A stretch of DNA of 64,000 nt from Gymnopus androsaceus JB14 (GCA_009733575.1 ML769394.1:186001-250000), one strand, 5' to 3'; shown: positions 47,641 to 61,084, counted from the first letter of the stretch. The notes: generated by a model not told the origin, from the sequence alone. Made by a program: numbers and translations.

Positions 47641-50288
47641 TTAATGCTTTAGTTCGACAACAACGTTTACAGTCATAAGAGCGACATAACATGCTATGAG
47701 GAAAATCCCCCATTTCCGAGTCAAAAAGTACCCGTTGAGAGGTACTACTACCATTGTCAATGCTAGCAACGCAAGCAAGCCCACGGTGCTAACAAACAAG
47801 GTTGACCCGAAGTGTAGTGGGTAAGGCTCAGAAGTTTGAGAAATGATGTAGGATCCGGAGATTCCAATACCAAGCAGGATGTTGAGCATAGGGCCTCCGA
47901 AGCAAGCAGAGAAGCCCATAATCGGAGCGAATACCTAGGAATTTTATTAGTTGACTCGCTAACAACAAAAAGTGTTGGTCACTTACAGCTATACTCATAT
48001 TGGCTACTAGGTCCGCAAGGGAATTGCCAACAGCAAATATGGTTAGGCCGATGATAGCATCGGAAAGCCCAAAGACGAAACCAAATGTCTGAACAGGACA
48101 GTCAATCTTACGAGCGCACTAATGGAACATTGAAAATTGACCAACCTGAAGCACTTGCACAACTTCGTCTGCGATAGCCATAATCCATACGATTGCAACA
48201 AAGAATCCCATGAAGCATCGAGCCATCGTAAAGGCCCCATTCTCGCCTCGATCAGCAAACACAACGATAAGGGTGGCCACAGCAACGCCCGCTACAGCTA
48301 CGGCTACGAATAGCCACACTTGATGTGCATGTCCACCTATGGCTTCGTCATTATCTCTGATCTAAAGGAAACCAATGAAATAAACGCACTGAAAAGTACT
48401 GCGACACAGAACAATGGTCCGAGCACGGCTTGGACAGCAGTTAACCACTTGTTGAACCCGATGCCATGCAGTTCGTCTTCAACCTCTTCCTCAGCTATCA
48501 GCACTCTCTCAATCCCTTCCTCCTCAAAATCTATGAGACTATGGCTACTGTTGAGCTTTTCTCGAGGGCTATGGGCTGGCACATACGGTGTCACTACAAC
48601 AGGAAGAGTAAGCGTTAAAAGAGTTACTGCTGGTGCCGCAAAGACTGAAGCGATTTGACCTAATAGGCTCTGGCTCCGGAATCGATGCAATGTTGGGAAA
48701 AGAATATGGTAGCAAGCACCGAGCAAGTGTTTTGCTTTCTGCCACCTTGTGTAAGGTACGTGTGTGTAATTTTGAGATTCCGTGTCGCTTTCGGTCCCCG
48801 TTGGAGAGGCAGGTGTGTGCGATATCGTAGGGATGGAAGAGGACATTGATGCCGGAGTATCATCGAAATAGCCACTAGCCGTTAGGCCAGGAGAACCGGG
48901 ATCATGAGACTCATTTTGGGTTGAGGTTACAAGGACCTGAGGGGTGGGTCGCTCGTCGAGAGCCAGCGCAGCATCCCATGGATCTCGGTCATGATCGTGC
49001 GTCGCTGGCGTTCGCGGTCGAGATCTCGTTCGGGCGCGGTGGTGGTAGTGTCCACCGGCATACGGAGTGACTGGGCTGTCAAAAATATTTAGAGAGGAGC
49101 TAGAACCTTCGTTTCTCAGTGATGCAACGACTTGACGGAACTCAAGTGCGCCCACTAGCGAGAAAGAAGGCATTTGGGCAAAGTGGTGATGGGGATGTGG
49201 GGTCGTAGAACTAAAGGTGGGGGATGGAGATCGGGAGTGCGCGCGTATCGGCAGTTCTGTTTGGATACGAGGAGGACCTGGAGTAGAGAGTGCGCGGCTT
49301 CTGGTCGCATTTGAAGGTACGGGAAGGGTATTTTCAGGTGTAGCTGAAGCTTTTAAATGAATTAAATGAAATATGAGCATGAACAGAATACTTACGATCA
49401 TCTCTATATGGTACATCAAAGAAAGCAGGCGAAGGTGGTTCGTCGTCTCGATATTCGGCACGAACCAATTCTTCATGCTCTCTGCGTCTCTGGCGCCTCT
49501 TAGCCCACCAAGAACCAATGACCACGACGGAGACATAAATCACATATAGCACCACCATAGTAGCAGCCTCCCATGGATGGATTAAACCGTCCCACAAGAT
49601 AACTAGAAGAAGGCCAACAGCTATCGAAAAGAATCCAACATCGCGCAAAAAAGGAACAGGATTGACATGGAATGGCTTGATGATACATATCGACCCAACG
49701 ACGCAGGATACGATGAACTGAAGCGGCTCCCAAAAGTTCTCCGACCGCGAGACTGCCAGAATTGGCACGCATTGCAGAGAACGTGGAAAAGACATCAGGA
49801 CTTCCGTTTCCGAAAGCTAAGAATGTTACACCGGCAACATTTTCGTCCAGACCGAGAAGTTGGGCAAGGGTTGCGAGATTGGGAGTGAAGAAATCGGAAG
49901 CACTAATGCCCAATGTTGAAAAGAGAAATATAAGCCAGACGATTAGGCCTATGAATACGGATGGACGCAAAGGTCCCTCGGCGCAGAAATAAAAACGGAG
50001 GTATTGTAGGGAAAGGAAGGTATGAGATCCTTCGCAGGCCGCGGAAACATGAGCGCATTGCTGATCTACAGGAAATTCAAGAGGAATGCACTGTATTTGG
50101 TCCGTTAAAAGATTATAGACGGATGATAGGTCTCGCACCTCTCCTTCCGACGACCATTCCTCTACAAATCGTTTCACAAGACTGCTTTCACCTCCTGTAT
50201 GAAGCTGCCCGTATCTTCCTCGAGACCAGATAAAACATTGAACCAAGAAAACAACGGCGAATATTAATGTGAACGAACGAGGAGCCAT
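47641..50288 (-). CDS. CCX/NCLX-type sodium/calcium exchanger
   Basis: A multispanning cation/Ca2+ exchanger related to SLC8B1 and yeast YDL206W, likely in an internal membrane. The start is the ATG at 50288 (MAPRSFTLIFAVVFLVQCFI), a signal-like first segment. A Cys-containing luminal loop follows (VDQQCAHVSAACEGSHTFLS). The alpha-1 repeat is NVAGVTFLAFGNGSPDVFST, the CCX signature; alpha-2 is GLTIFAVGNSLADLVANMSI, FAPIMGFSACFGGPMLNILL and GIGISGSY. A long cytosolic Ser/Pro/His-rich loop (about 48650-49330) separates the two halves, as in the family. The C-terminus ends MTVNVVVELKH with TAA at 47643-47641. One frame break lies at 49718: GELLGAAS is followed by one extra base before FIVSCVVGSICIIKPF, in the middle of the conserved alpha-1 helix. 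No intron fits there. Confidence 0.88.
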
Positions 50289-51575
50289 GGATGTAGAAGG
50301 GACTCAAGATGCATGCGATCACGGTACGGAATAGCCGCTCTAAATCAGGCATGACGCTTTCTATACTGGGATTAGCTTCATTCATTGATGGTTCTCTCGT
50401 GTAGATGTTCTCTCGTGTAGGTAGGGCTGTAGTGCGTTGACGAGCAGCACCGGAGCTTGCAACTATACCACATGTTGGCCATATGTACTTCATTTAATTT
50501 TCGTTTAATCCGCCTCATGATATCACAGTTGTCTCCGTAGGCAGAGTCTCGCAAGCAAGCTTGCTAATAATATCACAGTAGGATGATACTACATACTATA
50601 CAGTTTGTCTTCTAGCGGTTAAATCATACACTTATCATAGGCATCGGTCGGTGAAGTTCTGTCTGTGATTTATATTCAATCCAGATAGGGATTTCATTTC
50701 ATGAACCACGACTTACCTCCGAGTCGCTCGAAGCCGCAGAAGCTCCTCTTCCTCTACTATTTCCCAGGAGACGCCATGAACTAGAAGAAAATGTCAGCAA
50801 CGGTTTCTTCACTCACAAGGATGACTTCAATGATAGCGACAACTCTGAATGGTATCAAGTGAGCAGAGATCTAGATAAGAAATGGGAAAGACGTACGAAG
50901 TCAATACACAACGATTAATAGCATAAACTATCAGTTTGCGGATGAGAGAATTGTTGTTCTCGAACTCCGATCTATTTTGACGCAAAAGCACGACTAGCGG
51001 AGTGCCAAACAATATAACACAGTTGTACTTGAAACGCAGTTTGCAAATGGTTGTTATTCACTGTCAAACGTCACTCACAGTGACTTCGTCCAGATGAGAG
51101 AATTCTTTCCTGAGTGAGCTGATAACATAAATCAGTAAACGGAATAAAGAAAAGGAGACGATTTCCTCACAATTGTATAACAGTGTCTGCTCAGTACGAA
51201 CTAGCCAACCGTAACAGAAATCTGACATTCTTCACCTAGTATTCCAATACTGCGAAGTACTGTAGATATCAGGTCACCACATATTCGTAATTTTCTCCTT
51301 ACCGAAATGCCCCAACACAATGCATGCTACAAAGGACGAAAGATACCACTTTTACTTGTTGGATCTCACTTGATTATTGTTGAAGAATTGTATAAGTATA
51401 TAATAGGAACGAACGAAAGGCGCTCAGAAACCGAACGGCGCCTATTGAAAATAAGCGCTTCTTCCACTTTGTTTCCGTTCTCCCGTTCTCGATCCTCCTG
51501 AGTCCTCCTCCTTGAATTCTATGTGATTTTTCTTCCAGATATATTCAATTCTTTTGATTGGCTGCATTGCAGAGT
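50289..51575. other. Divergent region between exchanger and MED13
   Basis: A 1.29-kb region with the promoters of both genes. It includes a direct repeat TTCTCTCGTGTAG near 50392-50419 and a possible gene relic (next entry). Confidence 0.35.
50700..51400 (-). pseudogene. Possible relic of a multi-TM (DUF6534-like) protein gene
   Basis: On the minus strand, a segment near 51010-50880 reads LRQNRSEFENNNSLIRKLIV and YAINRCVLTS, followed by a plausible donor. This resembles the penultimate helix region of the Agaricomycete DUF6534 membrane proteins. Upstream at about 51320 FVACIVLGHFG precedes a donor. The last helices cannot be built and stops interrupt the expected frames. Family and status are tentative. 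Confidence 0.25.
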
Positions 51576-54500
51576 ATGCCATCTGGACTCGAAAGAGATG
51601 GACTTGACCTGCTGGCATCTTCGGTTCCACTAAAAGATATTCGCTATGTTCTGTATGAAGGGGATTATTCTGCAATTTGGAATCTTAAGAGGGTGGCTGA
51701 GGATGCAGACTCACTCTGGACAATCCAAGTCGTCTCTTCAAGTGTCCATCGATTCTGGTTATTTGACATGGGCTCTGGCTTCTCTGTTCACGATGACCAG
51801 CTACAAAAAGTCGCAGAATCCACGATAATTCTCCGAAATCTTCATCCTACCCCGCCACCTCACCTCCGCAGACCCTGGAACGCTTTCATCGACGCCGTTC
51901 GTGCGAGCATCATTCGTTCCGCTAATCAATGCAGCATCGCCCATACCAGCAGATGGGCAGTTGCATTGAAAAATGGATTTATTCTGGCAAACAACCTGCA
52001 TGCAGACGAGTGGCTCACATCCGGCTGGGAACACGTTAGATCTTTGCTCTACGTTCATCTACAGATTCATCCCGTCTTGAATACAGAGCAGCAGCAACTC
52101 ATCGTCCATCCTACAATCACTCAAACCCCGTACCATCTTCTTGCTATACCCCCGTTGCAGGTACCGCCTTGACTTGTCTACCCTACGGTACCCCTGCCTA
52201 CTTTGTCGCACCATATAGTGGTCCGACGTCTTCACTCAATGCCCAGTTTCGTGATGCTCTGCGGGGACTGGGCGTTGACGGATGGGAGGACCGAGCCGCG
52301 TCATATGCCATTGTCTACATTCCGGTTGAAACGCATGGTCGTGGCATCACAATCATCTACCCCTCGAGACTCGTTTTGACCCTTCCTCCTATCCATCCGA
52401 CCACCAATCAACCCTGCGCTGCTTCCGGCTTTGCCAGCGCCGTTGCAGCCTTCTCCGATGGTCGCGTTTGCGTCTGCGGTAGGTAACGTGGCAAATGGAA
52501 CGATTAGTTCACCTATCGCGCCTAGGTCGCATCAGCTGCACTTCCCTATTGCGAATACGCCTTTAGGACCAATGACGAATCCCAACGCGACTAATGCGTT
52601 CCCGACCTTAAATTCACCACTTGGGGCTGGATTTGAGTTTAACCATGGCCTACCACTCCCTCACGCACCGCCTTCTACCTCCGCCTCCGCTTCTGCTTTG
52701 GTACCACCCTCTACCTCTACCTCCATCTCGAACCCTTTTCCTTTTCCTTCAAGTTCAACTTGGTCAAAGCCGAGATTATCCCATCAGACCTTGTTGCGCG
52801 CGCATAGAGCTATTAGTACGGCTTTTCGATTGCTACGCGATACCGACAATGCCAACGTCGACACCGAGACCAACGGTTCCGGTGCTGGGGCTGGTGCGCC
52901 TACCCCTGGGGCAGTGGGTGCACCAACACCTGGAGCAAGTACAGTTGGTGCTATGACACCGGGATCCGGGTCGGCGCCCACGCCCACAGGGAATTCGAGT
53001 GAGTATCCCTTCTTGAAAACAAAATGCTTGAATTATTTTCATTTTTATGCATTACTTGACCGAATTTATTCTAATATCCTCTTTTCGTGATAGCAACCTC
53101 TGCAGGATTCATATTCATCCCAAGCTCAACAACTTCAACCCAATCTCTCTCCCAAACAGCAGCGGAAGTTTCCGCGTATGTTGACTATGTCGCTAGAGAG
53201 AGGGAGAAGGAACGGGAGAGATTGAGGGAAGCGCAGGCGCAACAGAGACTCGGTGCAGCACGATCCAATACCAGCATTAATGCGAATGCTTCTGTTAGTG
53301 GTAGTGGTGTTCCAACACGTTCCGTACCACCAATCTCTATCCCCAATGGCCAAAACCCTACTTTAATTTTGCCGACAACGACAGCGATTCCGGTTCCCAT
53401 TCCTCCAGACGCGCAGATGTTTTACCCATCCCCACCTACGAACCCTCCGAGTGTATCTGCTTCTGGTGCTGGTCCAATGAGTCCCATGGTCCAGGTCATG
53501 GCTCAGAATCCGATTGCGGACCCGCTTCCACTTCCACTTCCACTTCCGCAGCTCCCACAAGGATTGCCGTCGATGCATGACGCGAGTACGAATAAACGAG
53601 CTGGGCAGGGAGCGCAAGAGCAAGAGCAAATGGAACCTGCGGTACCGGTTCTTGAGAATAGCACCGAGAATATTTTGATCAAGACAGAGAGAGATCCTAC
53701 AACGCCGCCGCTACTACCTCCTTCAACTTCTGAAGGACCAGGACCTGGAGTAGCTCAACCAGCCCCAGCTTCCGCTCCTGCAGTTGCTGGTACTAATACT
53801 CATGATTCGACCTGGAGCAACTACAGCAATTACTTTGGCGGTGGTGACAGTATGGATATGGAGCTTGATGGGATGGGGATGGGGAGCATGGGAGATATCA
53901 TGAACATGGGCATGGGGAGCGATAATAACATGTCTATGGATATGGATATGGCGCTGTTTGGTGGCGCTGGAGATGGATCCTTTGATTTGAATTTGGATAA
54001 CCTTGGGAGTGGGATGGATTGGAATATGGATTCGACGTTTGGGTTTGGGTCGGGTGCACCGGTTCCGCCAGGGAATGCAAGTGGAACCTGGTTCTGGACC
54101 TGGTAATCAGTCGTCTTTTCCCTCCTTTAATGGGTTCAGTCAGCCGATGCCTCCTCCTATGGACTCGCGCTGTCACCGCACCAATATCGACTCAAACCCA
54201 GGTAAAGACACAGGCACAACAGAATCCTTCAAAGACAACGGATTGGGAAGAGGCCTTTACGGACGATGATTTTAGCTTTTTTGATCATAAACCTTCATTG
54301 GAGTCTTCTGGTCATGCTCAGGAAGACCCTTTGTTGTTGATGACTTCTCCACCCCCGCCACCTGCTTCTGCGCCTCCTACCATCAATCCCAATCCCAATC
54401 CCAATGCTTCGAGTCCCGATCCACTGGCATTCTTTGTCAACCATGATGACTCTTCATCATTCTTTACCAGTCTTGGTTTGGGGATCCCGGCTCTGAATCC

Positions 54501-57500
54501 TGCATCAGCATTAACACCGACCCCATATGATCCCTCTCATCACATTCCCAACCCCCACACTCCTGGTGGCCTAGGCTTAGGAGGGTTTACTCCTACTCCT
54601 CTCACAGTTAGCATTGAAGTTGAGATGGAAATGGATGCTGGCTTACCCTCTCCGCCGGATGAAGTGGACCCAAACAGCAGCAGTAGCAGCGGTAGTGCGT
54701 ATCAAGTCCAATTGGAACAAGGTCGACTCGCAGGCAATGTTCTTTCTCCTCTCTCTTCCCTTTTCCACCCTTCTCCCGCCCCACATGCCAGACCGCATAC
54801 GCAGTCTCCCAAGGACAAGGACAAAAAGTTTGCGCCTATTCCATTTGCCAAGTCTCATTCTACTGGCAGACGGCAAGTATAGAGTCGCTGGAGGCAAGTT
54901 TGCATTGTTGAAGAGTTCGAGCTCGGGTGGCTGGAAATCTAGATTGGGTTCCCCATACAGATACTTGACTTCACCGGGGACAGCAAAGTCTGGTAAGCGG
55001 GATGAATTGGAACCCGGACGATGGACTCTTCCTAGTCCTCCTATGGACAGTGACGGTACAAACTCTTCGGACGACGAAGATCTTACCGTGATAATGCCGA
55101 AATCGCCCCCGGGTCCTTCCCCTGCTCCCAGTGATATCCCTCTGTCCACGACGATTCCTCGTCGAGGCTGGCGTCCGCGATACGATCGTGCTACTGATCC
55201 CCGTATCGGAGTGGTTCGAAAGTTGACAGGACACAAGTCAAAAAAGCAACAAGCTATTCCGCGCGAGCACAGAAGGAGACAGCTCAGGTGGATGAGAAAT
55301 TGGGAGGAAGAAACGGGAACTCGGAGGCATGCTGATACTGATCGTGTTCAGAGCGAAGATGATGAGGAGATGGAGGATGACGATGATGAGGTGACTGCTG
55401 ATGAGGATGATGTAGAAGAGCAAGACGAAGGAATGGGTAATACTGCAAAAAAATCTGGTCGCCGGGAACGGTCTCGGCCAGCGACTCCCCTTCCAGCTTA
55501 CCTTCCGCCTGGGCCAGCTCTGGTGGCGACTTGTTTCCATTGGATTCATCTGGTTGATATGGCTGGAGGTGAACCAGTTCCTACTCCGTCCGAAGGGATG
55601 ATTCCGGAGCCTTATCAGGCGCAGCTACCACCGTATCATACTGGCATTCATGGAGGTAAAATTTCTATGTTCTAGGTCATCATACTACTTGCTAATGTGT
55701 CCTATCTCTAGTCCCGACTCCGGTCTCTCCCGCGACACTAACCGGGATGTCAACTGCAGCATCTCCTGCCTTTGCACCAACGCCAGGGCCAACGAATACA
55801 CCCTCAGCGGACGCAGATCCCGACAAGGACCACGCTTCGGAAGCTACCGCAAGTGCTATTGCGCGGGAATGTGTTGAAAATTGTCTTTGGTTGGACTCTT
55901 GGAACACCGTAGAGGGGTTGGTTAGTGATTCGGAAGAACTTGGTGCAGATTCGTCATTGAATCATGAAGGCATGAAGGCGAAATGGAGCATGGATAGGTC
56001 TGCGGATGGCGTTTGGCCAATCGACGTTATTGCGGTGAAGGAGCTTCTAGTAGGCTCCAAGGTGCTAGGCAATGATTTGCTTAGTATTGGGGATGTTTTC
56101 GCTGGTTTGGCAGCTCCATCTTCCTCATCTACTCTAATACCTCTCTCTCCTCCCTCTCCTCTCTGTTGCGAAGTCTGAGGCGATCATCCACATTATGCCA
56201 ACTGCACTTCGATTTTGGGACAAGCTTGGTTTAGGACCGAAAGGCGGCAAGAAGAACGTAACGGTTTTTGTCATTCATGGGGAAGGTCTCGACGCCGATT
56301 CGGAACAAGACAGTGCAAGCAAGTGGCGGGATGAACAGATTGAACGATGGTTGCGGAATACAAGAGAGTTATACAAGGTGCGTATGATATTAGTATCAAC
56401 TGATGTTTAGTGACCGTGTATTATATAGGCTAAGCAATTTGGTGAGATGGTGCTCGGAACGAGTACCTTGTGTCAGAAAGATGGAATCGTACCGCTTCAA
56501 TTTGACTTATCTTTCAGGAAGAACCTGGGTACGTTGCACAGAGAATGTTTGGTGTATCTTATCTGACCGTTTGCCGTTTTTTTTTCAGCGGCTTTCATCG
56601 CAAGCCTTCCAACTCCCCAAGACAGCTTTGTCTTTTTCATCCTCACTCCAATTTCTGCCATGACCCTTGCCTCCGAGACCGTCCGTCATCTCTTCTCAGC
56701 TGTCAAAGAAGCCTCCATAATCTATTCCGAAGCCCAAATCCACTTTCAATTCGTCCCCGAACCGCAGATTCTCAACATGGCCGTGCACCCTTCTTCCCCG
56801 CAAGATTTTTGCTCGGAATCGTTCGTGCGCTCATTGTACGATCGAATTTTGATGCCTGTGGATAGGGCAATGTCGAGAAAGTTTTTCGAGCATGGCAAGA
56901 GGGTGAAGACATTTCTCCAAGTGCCGACGTTTACGCTTGCTCGTTTGTTAAGTGAGAACAAAGTGTCCTACTCGGGCTCAACGGATCCATCTCTGGATGT
57001 CCTGGATCGGCATACTTTTCTTCATGTCGGCTACCAAGTTAGCTCGTGTGGAAGATGGATTCTTGCAGCGTGTATAGATCAGCGTGGGGAGGCTCATGAT
57101 TTGGGTGTATGGTCAACGCAGCCGCATTTACACTCGGACAAGGATGATGACAAGTCGGGTGTCGATGGCAGTGCCAGCGTTGTATCGGATGAGATGTATG
57201 TTGTTGGAAAAGTCTGGGATTTCGCCATACAGTTTGCGGAAAACGCAAATGTAGAGTGGCGGATCGTGTTTGCCAAACTGGGGACCATGGGTGCCGTCGA
57301 GTTGGATGGTGAGTTTGAACCAGCTGGATTTTTTCTAACTGTGCTGACGTTCTATACGTAGCGTGGATGACTCACCTCTGTACCGCTCTACATTCGATTT
57401 CCAAGAATGCGCAGGCACCTGTGCATGTTTCGTTACTTTGTGTTGAACCTTCAGCTCCGTGGATTATGCTTCCCATGTCATCCCAGTCTCCCAGTTCCCC

Positions 57501-58128
57501 ACATCCCGGTCCTACCAAAAGCTCATCATCGCGTTCAGTCTCGGGATCGAAAACATCGTCCAAGACTCCGATTTTCATCGATACTTCGACGGTGACATAT
57601 AGTCTTTTCCAAAAGGATTCTATTTCAATACCCGTCGGTGTTCCGCCTACCTTGAACGACATTGGTCTCGCCTCGGACGTTGTTATCAACAACACGCTCC
57701 TGGGTCATCCGATGAATGACGACGACCATCTCATTGACTTGGATGATATTCCCCTAGTCCCACTAAGCAGCTCTGCTCTCGTTCGTATGCCATGCCCGCC
57801 ACCACACTCATACACTGACTCTGATTGTCCAACAACGCCGCTCGCACGTATGATTCGTATCCATCTCTTGTATGCAGCAAAGTCAGAAGGGTCTGCCTAT
57901 CCGACTGTTGCGTCTGGCGCAGCTGATGGTCATCAATCGCTTCTTCGAGAAATTACAAACTCTTTCTATTCACTGTCTGTTCTCTCCTCTGCTCGGGGCG
58001 GCGGGCATGGTGTCAACCGCAACTCGCTGCTCCCATTCCATTTGAGCGCCGTCGAGACAATGCGGAATGCGTTGTCTGCGCATACGCGTAATGGCGCGGA
58101 TTCTCAGAGTCTTAATCAACATTCGTAG
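51576..58128 (+). CDS. MED13: Mediator complex subunit 13 (MED13/Srb9)
   Basis: MED13 links the CDK8 kinase module to core Mediator and controls RNA polymerase II transcription. The start chosen is the ATG at 51576 (MPSGLERDGLDLLASSV). The N-terminal domain reads YVLYEGDYSAIWNLKRVAED and RGITIIYPSRLVLTLPP. A long disordered middle follows, with ALPAPLQPSP, a charged helix AAEVSAYVDYVAREREKERE and acidic and Pro-rich stretches. The C-terminal half has the MID/PIWI-like module: IIHIMPTALRFWDKLGLGPK, AAFIASLPTPQDSFVFFILT, GRVFQ-free CGRWILAACIDQRGEAHDLG, VEWRIVFAKLGTMGAVELD; then VPPTLNDIGLASDVVINNTL and a TAG at 58126-58128. Frame changes of +1 without introns occur near 52400-52440, 54080-54100, 54170, 54860 and 56110-56160; the conserved C-terminal exons after 56195 are clean. 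Confidence 0.88.
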
Positions 58129-58463
58129 TAGTAGTGCCATGTAATTGCTTTCTTACTATTTTTCTTTCTTCTCTTCTGTTTTTCTTGCATTGATCTTGGT
58201 CATTTCATTTAGACGGCGCATCTTGTAAACATCACTGTTGCATATTTTATCTTGTGTGTATCTGTATTATAGCATTGTACCTACTCACTGCATACATACT
58301 AATAGCAAGCACTTTCTTGATAACACGGATTAAGAAGTTTAGAGCCTCACGCGACAGTGATCGCTGACGAAACTCCTCCAGCTTTATCAGTCATGTTTTG
58401 ACGGTTTTTACATCGATGGAGGACTCGGCCTTCACAAGACGCGTACAGTAAGCATTCCCTCCG
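58129..58463. other. Convergent spacer
   Basis: A 335-bp AT-rich 3' spacer between MED13 and the NOP8-like gene. No gene is recognised. Confidence 0.45.
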
Positions 58464-60202
58464 CTACACCTCCACCCCCGTCCCAGTACCCCTTCTCCTC
58501 TCAACCTTGCCCGCCTCCCTGCACCTCTTCTTCCACGCCCTGGTCAACTCGATCTTTTTATCCTCCCATCGTTGGTTGATTTCGGAGGGTGTTTCGGGAG
58601 TGTAGAAGGGGGAGGAGAATGCGCCAGTGTTGGAGATCCGGAAAAAGAGAGGTTTCTTGGGGTCGAGGGTTAGTGATTGGGTTGCGTGCGCTTGCTGTTT
58701 ACGAGAGGTGGATGTTATTGTTTTTGTGGGAGGTAAGGGTATCGCATCGACTTGTGGTTTTTGCTCTGTAGTGGTCTGTGGAGCAGATGTAGGGAACGGG
58801 ATCATGTCAAGGTCCAGGTCATTGTCCAGATCCAGATCGAAGGTCGAGGTGGTTTAGGAGGGAGAATCCGCCTAGACGAGAATGTCAGTTACGTGAGTTA
58901 GATATTGATAGAAAGAAAGAAAAGCAAAGATATTTACACACCTTCATCTTCGCGCGGAGCGAAAAGCTCCTTCAAGGCATTTTTGGGAGGAGGTTTAGCT
59001 ACAGACTTTTCTTCCATTGCCACGTCGTCGGCGGGTATGGATTCTGAGCCCGAGTTGTTTTCTTCGTCTACCTCTTCGTTTTCCACAGCACCTGGAGGAG
59101 GTTCCATATCCACATCCTCGCGAGGAACAATCTCATACCCCTCTTCATCAGCGTTGGGTCCTTCGACTACGTTGGCTTCAGCTTCGTCGAGATCGATATC
59201 CGAGTCCCAGTCCACGGCTCCCGCTTTTGAAGAGGAAGAGAAGAGAAACGAGTTGAGGAAGGAGAGTGTTTGAGTGCGTTCCTCGGAGAGGGACAGGGAT
59301 GGGGAAGTGGAATTTTGGGCGGGATCTGGTGTAGGAGAGCAGGTAGATTTGTGGAAGGTGGAGCTGGCGACGATGTAGGTATGGGTGCGATTTTAGGCAT
59401 CTTGGGTTTAGGATTAGGAGGAGTAGGAGGAGTAGTAGGAGTCTCCTTCGTAGCAGCCACTCGAGCCGCTAACTCATCCCCACCTAAAAACACACCCGTA
59501 ATATATGACCCATCCCATCTTGTCACGTCGATCGTGCGCGTCCTGGCTCTGTTATCCGGGTCCTCTTCTTTTCCCTTTTACGCTTCCGTTCATTTCCCGA
59601 AGTCTCCTCATTGACACTAGCACTTAGCAGGCGCCGGCAAAGGCTTCCTCGGCCTCATCCGCATAGTCCTCGCAATCCGTCCCGAAGGCATAACTTTCCA
59701 ACCTGGACGCGTAGAGGCGTTTGAGGGAGTGATGAGGGACATGTCTGGAGACTGGATGCCAGTGAATTTGGTATGCCGGGTCCTTTTAGCTGGTGGCTCT
59801 TCGTTAGATTCAGAACGTTCTTTGGATAGCCTGTAAAACTGTTAGATTAGTCGAGAGAGAAGGAAAAAGCGCATACCGTTCATTATAATCCGGTTTAGCT
59901 TCTCCAATGCGCAATTTTGCGCCTTTGTACGTCGTTCCGCTTAATGATGAGAGACCTGCACACCATAAGTCAAAGATAACTTGATTTAAGATGGACGTAC
60001 ATTTCTTCAAACCTCCCTCCGTAGTCTCAATCGTCGCATATCCAAATTTTCGCGGCTGTCCGACTCCATCTACTAACCCGAATCCATCCAAGGACTTGAC
60101 AGTACCAAAATGTGATAATCTTGTTTGGAGATCGGATGGAGTGAGGGTGCTGGAAGGATTTAAGCCAGAGATGATCAACCGTTTTGTTATTGGTTCGGTC
60201 AT
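58464..60202 (-). CDS. NOP8: NOP8-like RRM nucleolar protein
   Basis: A predicted nucleolar protein for 60S subunit assembly, by similarity to fungal Nop8/NOL8. The start is the ATG at 60202 (MTEPITKRLIISGLNPSSTL). The N-terminal RRM has RLIISGL (RNP2-like) and QPRKFGYATIET (RNP1-like), followed over an intron by LSGTTYKGAKLRIGEAKPDY, a segment typical of the NOP8 family. Then come a basic region (WKVMPSGRIARTMRMRPRKP), DVTRWDGSYITGVFLGGDE, an acidic stretch (VDWDSDIDLDEAEANVVEG), KNALKELFAPREDEG, and the C-terminal PLFFRISNTGAFSSPFYTPE block with REAGKVERRR. The stop is at 58466-58464. Two apparent frame breaks, near 59330-59400 and near 58838, separate these blocks; the first could hide a short intron. 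Confidence 0.75.
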
Positions 60203-60512
60203 AAGAGGGATGAGATGAGTTACCCGGACTCTGTCTTTCTTGTACTCTGATCACCAAATTCTTTTGTTCTTCCTGGATTTTTGGACGGGACATATCAAGA
60301 AGGGCACAAGGAATTTAGAAAGACTGGTACGAGCATAACTTGCTCAAATTGAATGTGGAATCAATTTCAGCGATTATGTCTGGTCTGCGTATACGGCGGG
60401 ACTTGAGAGCTAGGGCTATGTTGAGTGACTATCCCGAAACTCCAGCTTCTCCTCGTTCCTTCTCACCCACCCACCCAACTATCGCTACCACTCCACTGAA
60501 CCTATTCGGGAC
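60203..60512. other. Upstream region of the NOP8-like gene
   Basis: About 310 bases with no recognised gene; likely the NOP8 promoter. Confidence 0.35.
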
Positions 60513-61084
60513 TTGACCGTATGTACGAGTCCACTTTCATTCCACTCGGCAGGACATCTTCTCGCTCGCTCTTCGTTATCTCATCTACTGCCTCCACATT
60601 ACCTTGCTCGTATAGCTCTCCAATCAACTAACGCTTTGGGAACAATACAAATCCTCGACTCGGACTGCACATCTATTACGGCGCTGTCGAAATCTGTGCG
60701 CGCCAACTGCTTGCAAAACCTTAGCCACGATACCACGTCCTTCCATCGTCTCCGCCTACTAAAGGATCGCGTAGAACTCATACAACGCGGCCATACATTT
60801 GCGACACTATCTAGTGCGCATAACCAATTTCCGCCATCGGCATTTTCTCACTCGCCTGATTTGCCGTTCTTTCATGCTACCTTTCGTGGATCGCCTAGAA
60901 AATCATCTTTCGAGACTCGCGATCCGAGTAGAGACTATACGTGCCATTTGCGAGAGACACCCGAATACATACATCCTTTTGCAGTTGGGTGCTCTAAGCG
61001 ACCTTCGTACTTCATTCCTGTATTATGACCATAACCCGTTCACGCTTCTCGAAAAATGTATACAAAACTGGGGAGGGTTTACAT
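60513..61084 (+). pseudogene. Unrecognised coding-like stretch, possible F-box relic
   Basis: Two overlapping frames (60513-61028 and about 60850-61084) stay open for 100-170 codons. The second contains FVDRLENHLSRLAIRVETIR and YILLQLGALSDLRTSFLYY, with Leu spacing like that of F-box/LRR proteins. The first frame (SAGHLLARSSLSHLLPPHYL) is not recognised. No start, splice set or domain supports a functional gene. Confidence 0.2.
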
